A stretch of 9,997 nucleotides of DNA from Jatrophihabitans sp. (GTDB lineage: Bacteria; Actinomycetota; Actinomycetes; Mycobacteriales; Jatrophihabitantaceae), in contig JAOPVG010000259.1 in NCBI GenBank assembly GCA_025966255.1, forward strand, positions 1-9,997, written 5' to 3'. Below, in pieces: positions 1 through 5,406 of this stretch; the first letter of the stretch is position 1, and each line of letters starts with the position of its first letter. Both the position numbers and the translations under genes were made by a program. The notes beneath the pieces were generated by a model that was given only the letters and a program-made list of their open reading frames with translations, did no database searches and was not told where the DNA came from.

Positions 1-351
1 GGACGTGCAGACGAGCGCGAGTCGCGAGATGCGTTCGGGCGCGTGAATGGCGAGCCACATGCCCACCATCCCGCCGAGCGACAGCCCGGCGAGTCCGACA
101 CGGTCGACCCCGATCTCGTCGAGGGCCGCGAGCACATCAGCTGCGTGGTCGTCGATCGAGGACGCGGAACCGGCCGGCGCCGGTGGGGAGTCGCCGTGGC
201 CGCGATGGTCGATGCGGATCACCCGGAACTGTTCGGCGAGCGGCGCGACGCACGGCGACCACATCGCCGTCGACGTGCCGACCGAGTTCAGCAGCACCAA
301 GGGCGGAGCGTCCTCGGGTCCGTCCGACCGCCACGACAATGAGTTGACCAT
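1..351 (-). CDS. pcaD: 3-oxoadipate enol-lactonase (PcaD), 3' part outside the window
   Basis: Alpha/beta-hydrolase expected to hydrolyse 3-oxoadipate enol-lactone to 3-oxoadipate in the cytoplasm, in the protocatechuate branch of the beta-ketoadipate pathway. The frame reads from ATG at 351 leftward for 117 codons with no stop and runs off the window; the family is about 260 residues, so the C-terminal half with the acid and histidine of the triad is missing. Visible: the oxyanion-hole strand LVLLNSVGTS (about residues 18-27), the RIDHRGHGDS segment (46-55), and the nucleophile elbow GLSLGG with Ser91. The ATG overlaps the pcaB stop by one base (TGATG), implying translational coupling. Seen: fold motifs and operon position. 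Inferred: substrate, from pcaB next door and the PcaD-like elbow context (GLSLGGMVGMWLA). A different enol-lactone or ester hydrolase is less likely. Confidence 0.88.
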   Translation of the reverse strand, partial: MVNSLSWRSDGPEDAPPLVLLNSVGTSTAMWSPCVAPLAEQFRVIRIDHRGHGDSPPAPAGSASSIDDHAADVLAALDEIGVDRVGLAGLSLGGMVGMWLAIHAPERISRLALVCTS

Positions 352-1490
352 CAGCGCCTTCTGTCTAGGTAGCGATCGACCAGATCACCGGCGTGCCCGA
401 CGTCGACCGAGTCCGGACCCAGGTTGCGGCGCATCGCATCGAGGTCCACCTCGAGTCCGGTCAGACACGTCCGTAGCCGCGACGTCGCCCCGCCCACACA
501 TCGCAACAGGCCGACGAGCGCGACCCATTCCGCATGCCACGGCCCGGCCCCGCGCTGCAGTTCGTGCGCGCCGTTGGCCAGTAGCGTCGCGACGTAGCCG
601 GGCGCCTGCGCTGCCGCGGCCCGGGCCGTGATCGCGGCGATCGGGTTGCGTTTGTGCGGCATCGACGACGAGCCTCCCGGCCGGCCTTCGCGCAGTTCCC
701 CGAGCTCGGTCTGCGCGAGCAGCACGACATCGGTGGCCGGCTTGGCGACGGCGACCGCGGCCGCGCCGAGGACGCCGGCGAGCTCGGCCACGATGCCGCG
801 TTCGGTGTGCCACACGCCGGCCGGCTCGCGAAGATCCAGTTCGTCGGCCAGTGCGGCGAGGACGTCGAACCCGTGCGGATGCAACGCGGCCAGGGTGCCC
901 GCCGCGCCACCGAGCTGCACGGGCAGGATCGCGCGCGTTGCGGTCACTCGGGCCACGGCGCGGTCGAGGCCGGTGCCCCACACCGCTGCGAGCGCGCCGA
1001 ACGTTGTGGGCAGGGCATGCTGCAGCAAGGTCCGTCCGGCCATCACGGTGTCGCGGTGCGCACGTGCCAGCGCCGCGGCGTGGTCGGCGCAGTCGCGCAG
1101 TTCGGCGACGACGACACCGAGCGCGCGCGAGCACACCAGCATCGCCGCGGTGTCGAGGATGTCCTGGCTGGTGGCCCCGAGGTGCACAGCCGCGGCGGCG
1201 TCCGCACCGACGCGTTCGCGGACGGCCGCCCGCAGAGCAGTGACGAGCGGAATGACGGGATTGCCGCTGGCCTCGGCCTGCCGGCCGAGCTCGGCCGGAT
1301 CGCTGGCGCCGAGGTCGTCCGCCGCGGCCCCGATCTCCAGCGCGGTGCCCAGGTCGATCAGGCCGGCGCGGGTACACGCCCGAGCCAGCGCCGTCTCCAC
1401 CTCGCAGAGCGCACCGAGCCAGGCCCGGTCGTCGGTCGCTGCGTCGATGGCAGTCGCCCCGAAGATCGGATCGAACAACGCGCTCGTCAT
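351..1490 (-). CDS. pcaB: 3-carboxy-cis,cis-muconate cycloisomerase (PcaB), short C-terminus
   Basis: Fumarase/aspartase-superfamily enzyme that lactonises 3-carboxy-cis,cis-muconate to 4-carboxymuconolactone, the step after protocatechuate 3,4-cleavage. It is 379 residues from ATG at 1490. Visible: HLGATSQD (103-110), GRTLLQHALPTTFG (152-165, His158 the likely conserved His), and the superfamily signature GSSSMPHKRNP (273-283), whose mobile loop carries the catalytic serine. Start choice: an in-frame TTG lies at 1496, but AAGGG sits six bases before the ATG and directly abuts the TTG, so ATG is preferred. The pobA stop ends 10 bases upstream and the pcaD ATG overlaps its stop. Odd: characterised bacterial PcaB proteins are about 450 residues. 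Here MRRNL (353-357) leads straight into a tail resembling the extreme C-terminus of family members, as if 60-70 residues between them were lost. Active-site motifs are intact, so function is plausible. Confidence 0.9.
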   Translation of the reverse strand: MTSALFDPIFGATAIDAATDDRAWLGALCEVETALARACTRAGLIDLGTALEIGAAADDLGASDPAELGRQAEASGNPVIPLVTALRAAVRERVGADAAAAVHLGATSQDILDTAAMLVCSRALGVVVAELRDCADHAAALARAHRDTVMAGRTLLQHALPTTFGALAAVWGTGLDRAVARVTATRAILPVQLGGAAGTLAALHPHGFDVLAALADELDLREPAGVWHTERGIVAELAGVLGAAAVAVAKPATDVVLLAQTELGELREGRPGGSSSMPHKRNPIAAITARAAAAQAPGYVATLLANGAHELQRGAGPWHAEWVALVGLLRCVGGATSRLRTCLTGLEVDLDAMRRNLGPDSVDVGHAGDLVDRYLDRRR

Positions 1491-1500
1491 GTACAACCCT

Positions 1501-2685
1501 TCATCGATACGACCAGCTTTGCTCGTAGGGCAGGCCGGTGTAGTTCTCCGCGAGCGACGTTGCCATCGCCCGTGAGGTCGTGACGTAGTCCAACTGTGCC
1601 TGCGCGAGCTGCGCGCCGAATTCGTCCGTACCGGGATCGACGTGCAGCATCGCGGTCATCCACCAGGAGAAGTGGGTGGCCCGCCAGACCCTACGGAGTG
1701 CGGTCTCGGTGTAGGACGCGAGCAGATCGTCGCGGCCGTCGGCGTAGTAGCCGCCCAGAGCATGCGCGAGCAGACGCACGTCAGCGATGGCGAGGTTCAT
1801 TCCCTTGGCGCCCGTCGGCGGCACGATGTGTGCGGCGTCCCCGGCCAGCAGCAACCGTCCGTGCTGCATCGGCGTCGCGACGAAGCTACGCATCGGAGTG
1901 ATGCTCTTGTCGAGCAGCGCGCCCTCGGTCAGCTCGAAGCCGTCGTCGGTGGCGAGTCGTTGGTGCAGTTCGGCCCAGATGCGCTCGTCCGGCCACTCGT
2001 GGAGCGACTCGTCCGCCGGCACCTGCAGGTACATGCGCGTGATCTTCGGCGAGCGCATGGAATGCAGGGCGAAGCCGCGATCGTGCCGGGCGTAGATCAG
2101 CTCGCGCGACGACGGCGGGGCCTCGGCGAGGATGCCCAGCCACGCGAACGGGTAGTCCCGCCCGTAGATCATCAGGTCGGGGACGTGGTTCCGGCTGACG
2201 CCATGGAAGCCGTCCGTCCCGATCACGAAATCGCAATCGAGCTCAGCCGGTTCGCCCGCTTCGACGAACGCGATGCGCGGACGGTTCGTGTCGAGGTCAT
2301 GCACGCCGACGACCTCGGTCTGGAAGCGCACGTCGCCGCCGTCGGCCAACCGCGCCGCGATCAGATCCTTCACGACCTCCTGCTGGCCGTAGACCATGAT
2401 CGATCGACCCGTGAGCTCGGCAAAGTCGATGCGATGCCGGGTCCGGGCGAACCGCAGTTCGGTCCCTGCATGCGGCAGGCCCTGCGCGTCCATCCGCTCC
2501 CCGACTCCCGCCTCGCGCAGGGTCTCCGCTGTGCCGTACTCGAGGACGCCGGCGCGAACCCGCGCCTCGACGTACGCCCGATCGCGGCACTCGAACACCA
2601 CCGACTCGATGCCCTGCAGGTGCAGCAACTGGGACAGGAACAGCCCGGCCGGTCCCGCTCCGACGATGCCGACCTGGGTGCGCAC
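1501..2685 (-). CDS. pobA: 4-hydroxybenzoate 3-monooxygenase (PobA)
   Basis: FAD-dependent class A aromatic hydroxylase converting 4-hydroxybenzoate to protocatechuate with NAD(P)H and O2. At 394 residues it has the length of the Pseudomonas enzyme. Visible: the GxGxxG dinucleotide motif (Gly9-Gly14), RAGVLE with Arg44, the DG motif (TDGFHGVSR, Asp158-Gly159), and the GD motif in AGDAAHIVPPTGAKG (from 281). Aligning from memory to the Pseudomonas fluorescens enzyme, its substrate residues Tyr201, Ser212, Arg214, Tyr222 and Tyr385 correspond to Tyr198, Ser209, Arg211, Tyr219 and Tyr382 here, so 4-hydroxybenzoate specificity is well supported. Start is GTG at 2685; the TGAGG overlapping the upstream cupin stop can serve as ribosome binding site. 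The NAD(P)H-selectivity helix (residues 33-42) keeps Tyr38 and Arg42 but has Cys33-Arg34, so cofactor preference is uncertain. Followed after 10 bases by pcaB. Confidence 0.95.
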   Translation of the reverse strand: MRTQVGIVGAGPAGLFLSQLLHLQGIESVVFECRDRAYVEARVRAGVLEYGTAETLREAGVGERMDAQGLPHAGTELRFARTRHRIDFAELTGRSIMVYGQQEVVKDLIAARLADGGDVRFQTEVVGVHDLDTNRPRIAFVEAGEPAELDCDFVIGTDGFHGVSRNHVPDLMIYGRDYPFAWLGILAEAPPSSRELIYARHDRGFALHSMRSPKITRMYLQVPADESLHEWPDERIWAELHQRLATDDGFELTEGALLDKSITPMRSFVATPMQHGRLLLAGDAAHIVPPTGAKGMNLAIADVRLLAHALGGYYADGRDDLLASYTETALRRVWRATHFSWWMTAMLHVDPGTDEFGAQLAQAQLDYVTTSRAMATSLAENYTGLPYEQSWSYR

Positions 2686-2696
2686 GTGACCGTGCC

Positions 2697-3176
2697 TCAG
2701 ATCCAGAAGGTGTCGTGCTCGAGGAAGAACGCGTCACGCTCTTCGGGCGTCTTCTGCGACAGGTCGGGGAGGTTCTCGAAGTAGGCCTCTCGCGGTGCGC
2801 CTGGGGCGAAGTGCAGCAGCATCGACGCCGGCTGGCCCGACTCGTTGCGGAAGCCGTGCACGCCGCCCTCCGGCACATGCACCCAATCGCCCGGTTCGGT
2901 GTCGAGCCAGCGGGTGCCGTCGTAGATACGGATCGATCCGGCCAGCACGTAGAACGACTCCGAGAGCGAACGGTGAAAGTGCGGGTCCGGGCCGGAGACG
3001 TCCGGACCCATCTCCCAGCGGAACAACCCGAACAGGCCGTTAGTGCTGCCGCCCGTAGCGAGGTAGTGCACCGTGTTGCCGGACTTGTACTGGAGGTCCG
3101 GCTCGTGGTCGGCCGGACGGTAGACGGCGCTGACCTCGCCGTCGCCGGCCACATAGCGCGGTGGCGGATAACTCAT
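2697..3176 (-). CDS. single-domain cupin protein, first gene of the pob/pca operon
   Basis: Small cupin beta-barrel protein of unknown substrate, 159 residues from ATG at 3176. Cupin motif 1 is GPDPHFHRSLSESFYVLAG, with metal ligands His66, His68 and Glu73 and the conserved Gly80; motif 2 is PGDWVHVPEGGVHGF, giving the fourth ligand His107. With all four ligands present a bound metal is likely. There is no signal peptide or membrane segment. Start choice: in-frame ATG at 3197 and TTG at 3230 would lengthen it, but MSYPPPRY is a natural cupin N-terminus and the 3197 start has no well-placed ribosome binding site; GGGG lies upstream of the 3176 ATG. Stop is 11 bases before pobA, so cotranscription is likely. 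It could be a small dioxygenase, isomerase, or ligand-sensing protein for aromatic acids; position links it to 4-hydroxybenzoate metabolism, but the sequence does not decide the reaction. Confidence 0.85.
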   Translation of the reverse strand: MSYPPPRYVAGDGEVSAVYRPADHEPDLQYKSGNTVHYLATGGSTNGLFGLFRWEMGPDVSGPDPHFHRSLSESFYVLAGSIRIYDGTRWLDTEPGDWVHVPEGGVHGFRNESGQPASMLLHFAPGAPREAYFENLPDLSQKTPEERDAFFLEHDTFWI

Positions 3177-3198
3177 GCCCGCACCCCATTCGGGCATG
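3174..3198 (-). repeat. 8-bp perfect inverted repeat over the cupin start codon
   Basis: CATGCCCG (3174-3181) and CGGGCATG (3191-3198) are exact reverse complements separated by nine bases. In the cupin mRNA the 3' arm contains the proposed start codon (ATG at 3176) and the 5' arm contains an upstream in-frame ATG (3197); the loop holds the only G-rich ribosome-binding-like stretch. It could fold into a start-sequestering hairpin or be a DNA operator for a dimeric regulator. Seen: the repeat. Inferred: any function. Confidence 0.45.
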
Positions 3199-3380
3199 CA
3201 GAGACGCAATACCCCCAGATCGCTCCGCAAACGTCGGTCATGCCGCCCATCCTGCTACGTGCCGGCCTTGCGGCGCCCGTACGCCGCGCGGTCGGGTGCG
3301 GCTCGGTACTGCATGTGCATTTGCGGGGTCTGGACGGCTCTGGCTCCGCATTCGCGGCGTGAGTCGCTAGTATCGCCCGC
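3177..3380. promoter_or_regulatory. divergent intergenic region between the pob/pca and mod operons
   Basis: These 204 bases separate two operons transcribed away from each other, so promoters for both should lie here. No convincing -35/-10 pair for the leftward operon was found. The region contains a GCGGCG-N6-CGCCGC dyad (3270-3287) and a TGCA-TG-TGCA dyad (3310-3319). Both are short and the first is made of G/C only, so they are weak operator candidates. No pobR or pcaR-type regulator gene is in the window. Confidence 0.5.
3368..3380 (+). promoter_or_regulatory. candidate -10 element for leaderless transcription of the mod operon
   Basis: TAGTAT at 3368-3373 fits the actinobacterial TANNNT -10 consensus and ends seven bases before the ATG at 3381, which would place the transcript start at or next to the A of the start codon. 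No ribosome binding site precedes that ATG, which agrees with a leaderless mRNA. No clear -35 was seen. Confidence 0.45.
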
Positions 3381-3788
3381 ATGCCGAGTTACCGGGTTCG
3401 TGAGGCCGCCGAACTCCTCGGGGTCAGTGACGATTCGCTGCGCCGGTGGACCGAGAGCGGTCGCGTCCCGAGCACGATCGACGCCGCCGGGCGGCGGGTG
3501 ATCGACGGCGCCGAACTCGCCGCGTTCGCCACGAAGAACGCCGGTCCGGTTCCCGAGGCGGGGCCGACGAGTCGTGAGTCGGCCCGCAACCGATTCGTCG
3601 GGCTGGTGACGCGGGTCGTGCGCGATGCGGTCATGGCCCAGGTCGAGATGCAGTGCGGCCCGTACCGGGTCGTGTCCCTGATGAGCCGTGAGGCGGCGGA
3701 CGAACTCGGTCTCGAACCGGGCGTCACCGCGACCGCCTCCGTGAAGTCCACCAACGTCGTCGTCGAGGTCTCGGCGGCCGGCTCGTGA
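3381..3788 (+). CDS. MerR-type HTH / Mop (TOBE) domain molybdate-responsive protein
   Basis: A 135-residue protein with an N-terminal MerR/excisionase-type helix-turn-helix (YRVREAAELLGVSDDSLRRW, residues 4-23, continuing through SGRVP to about residue 50) and a C-terminal Mop/TOBE molybdate-binding domain (about 68-131; RNRFVGLVTRVV through VKSTNVVVEV). It lacks the LysR-like HTH of Escherichia coli ModE, so it is a different architecture with a similar predicted role: sensing molybdate or tungstate and regulating the operon it heads. It may instead mainly store molybdate, as Mop proteins do. The ATG at 3381 has no Shine-Dalgarno and follows a -10-like TAGTAT, suggesting leaderless expression. 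Its TGA overlaps the modA GTG by four bases (GTGA). Seen: domains and overlap. Inferred: autoregulation. Confidence 0.85.
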   Translation: MPSYRVREAAELLGVSDDSLRRWTESGRVPSTIDAAGRRVIDGAELAAFATKNAGPVPEAGPTSRESARNRFVGLVTRVVRDAVMAQVEMQCGPYRVVSLMSREAADELGLEPGVTATASVKSTNVVVEVSAAGS

Positions 3789-4585
3789 AGCGCGTTCTGA
3801 CTGCGGTCGTGGCCCTGCTGCTTGCGGCAACGGGCTGCTCGTCCAGCCCGAAGAGCGGAGGCTCGTCGGACGCCATCACCAACGCCCCGACCGGATCCAC
3901 CGAACCGAGGCCGAGCGGTTCGATCACCGTCGACGCAGCGGCCTCGCTGACCGAGGCCTTCGACACGCTCATCGGCCAGTTCCAGACGGCCAACCCCGGC
4001 ACGAAAGTCACGGTGAAGTACGGCGCGAGTTCTGACCTGTCGACGCAGATCAGTCAAGGCGATGCGGTGGACGTCTTCGCGTCCGCATCGAAAAAGAACA
4101 TGGATGCCGTCGTGAAATCGGGCGACGCCGGCCCGCCGACGAACTTCGTCTCAAACACCCTCGAGATCGCCGTCCCGCCCGGCAACCCGGCCAAGATCAC
4201 GAAGCTGGCCGACCTCGCCAAGCCCGGCGTGAAGGTGGCCGTTTGTGCGCCCGCCGTGCCGTGTGGCGTCGTCGCCGCGAAGGTGTTCGCGAACGCGAAG
4301 CTGAAGGTCATCCCCGCCGCGAACGAGCAGGACGTCAAGTCGACGCTGGCCGTCGTCCAGTCCGGTGAGGTCGATGCCGGGCTGGTCTACGTCACCGACG
4401 TCCGCAGCGCGGGCGCCAAGGTGAAGGGGATCGTGATCCCGGCCGGCGTCAACGCCAGCACGACCTATCCGATCGCGACGCTGAAGAACTCGAAGAATGC
4501 CGCGCTCGCGCAGGCGTTCGTCACCTACGTCCGTTCGCCCGCGGGTCAGAAGGTGCTCACCGCGGACGGCTTCAGCCAGCCGTGA
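3785..4585 (+). CDS. modA: molybdate ABC transporter substrate-binding lipoprotein ModA
   Basis: Extracytoplasmic molybdate/tungstate-binding protein delivering oxyanion to ModBC. It has 266 residues. Residues 1-17 form a lipoprotein signal (MKR, a hydrophobic VLTAVVALLLA core, then AATG before Cys18 as lipidation site), followed by a Ser/Gly/Pro-rich linker to about 45. The mature fold begins at ITVDAAASLTEAF. Oxyanion ligands expected from the ModA family are Ser54 (AASLTEAF), Ser82/Ser83 (GASSDL), the backbone near the VPCGVVAAKVF segment (158-168), and Tyr202 (DAGLVYVTD). Start is GTG at 3785, overlapping the upstream stop, which puts a signal peptide of normal length at the N-terminus. 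Its TGA overlaps the modB GTG (GTGA), so translation is probably coupled. Molybdate and tungstate cannot be distinguished from sequence alone. Confidence 0.95.
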   Translation: MKRVLTAVVALLLAATGCSSSPKSGGSSDAITNAPTGSTEPRPSGSITVDAAASLTEAFDTLIGQFQTANPGTKVTVKYGASSDLSTQISQGDAVDVFASASKKNMDAVVKSGDAGPPTNFVSNTLEIAVPPGNPAKITKLADLAKPGVKVAVCAPAVPCGVVAAKVFANAKLKVIPAANEQDVKSTLAVVQSGEVDAGLVYVTDVRSAGAKVKGIVIPAGVNASTTYPIATLKNSKNAALAQAFVTYVRSPAGQKVLTADGFSQP

Positions 4586-5406
4586 GTCGCAGCCGGGCCC
4601 GGGCGCGCCGGAAGGCGGGTCTGGGTACGCCGGCCGTCATCGTCCCCCCGGCGCTCATCGGCGTCGCGTTCCTCCTCCTTCCGACGATTGCGCTGCTGGT
4701 GCGTACCCCGTGGGGGGACCTCGGTCGGATCTACCGGCACCAGCAGGTGTGGACCGCGGTGCGCATCTCGGTGGAGTCGTCGCTCGAAGCAACCGCGGCG
4801 TCGCTGGTGCTCGGCGTGCCGCTGGCCTGGATGCTGGCCCGACTGCGGGTGCCGGGAATGGGACTGGCCCGAGCCATCGTCACGATCCCGCTGGTGCTTC
4901 CGCCGGTGATCGGCGGCGTCGCGTTGTTCAGCGCGCTGGGCCGCCACGGGCTGCTCGGAAAGCCGATCGACGGACTGCTCGGCCACCCCCTGCCATTCAC
5001 CTATCCGGCCATCGTGGTCGCGCAAACGTTCGTGGCCATGCCCTTCCTCGTCATCACCGTCGAGGGGGCGTTCCGTACCGCTGATCGCGGCGTGGAGGAA
5101 GCCGCCGCGACCCTTGGCGCGTCTCGCGGTCGGATCTTCAGTCGCGTGACGCTGCCGCTGATCCTGCCGTCGATCGTGGCCGGCTCGGTGCTGTGCTGGG
5201 CGCGCGCGCTCGGCGAGTTCGGTGCCACGTTGCTGTTCGGTGGCAATACGCCCGGGCGCACGCAGACCTTGCCCACTGCTGTGCTGACGGTCTTCAACGA
5301 CAACCCGGCCGATGCTCCAGCGCTGAGCCTGCCGCTCATGATGATCGCGCTGGTGGTGCTGGGCGTGATGCGGGACAAGTGGATCCGTCCGGTGGCGGCG
5401 TCATGA
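4582..5406 (+). CDS. modB: molybdate ABC transporter permease ModB
   Basis: Integral-membrane permease of the molybdate importer, 274 residues. After a very basic N-terminus (SRSRARARRK) come hydrophobic segments at roughly 17-40, 62-86, 97-120, 141-160, 195-215 and 243-263. The cytoplasmic EAA loop that contacts the ATPase is clear: EEAAATLGASRGRIFSRVTL with the following LP (about 172-192). GTG at 4582 overlaps the modA stop and its own TGA overlaps the modC ATG (ATGA), so modA-modB-modC are translationally coupled. GEFGATLLFGGNTPGRTQTL (211-230) is a stretch I recognise from ModB/CysT-type permeases. A sulfate permease is the main alternative, but ModA and the Mop-domain neighbour argue for molybdate. 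Confidence 0.94.
   Translation: MSRSRARARRKAGLGTPAVIVPPALIGVAFLLLPTIALLVRTPWGDLGRIYRHQQVWTAVRISVESSLEATAASLVLGVPLAWMLARLRVPGMGLARAIVTIPLVLPPVIGGVALFSALGRHGLLGKPIDGLLGHPLPFTYPAIVVAQTFVAMPFLVITVEGAFRTADRGVEEAAATLGASRGRIFSRVTLPLILPSIVAGSVLCWARALGEFGATLLFGGNTPGRTQTLPTAVLTVFNDNPADAPALSLPLMMIALVVLGVMRDKWIRPVAAS

Noticed and set aside
47..631. Plus-strand open frame opposite pcaD and the end of pcaB
   Set aside because: Compositional shadow; the minus strand carries the GLSLGG hydrolase elbow in the correct frame.
628..1583. Two long plus-strand open frames opposite pcaB
   Set aside because: Low-complexity Arg/Ala/Ser-rich translations antisense to a gene carrying the fumarase-superfamily signature.
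1642..2784. Long plus-strand open frame opposite pobA
   Set aside because: Antisense to a gene with complete PobA active-site residues; the translation has no recognisable domains and reflects high G+C frame openness.
2297..3154. Minus-strand open frame spanning the cupin and pobA start in another frame
   Set aside because: Arg/Ser/Pro-rich translation without domains, overlapping two well-supported genes.
3270..3287. GCGGCG-N6-CGCCGC dyad as a terminator or operator
   Set aside because: Composed only of G and C in a high-GC background and lacking a T-tract; not distinct enough to call as its own feature.
5193..5402. N-terminal extension of modC from a GTG at 5193
   Set aside because: It lies wholly inside modB and adds residues without ABC ATPase similarity; ATG at 5403 overlaps the modB stop like the other junctions of this operon.
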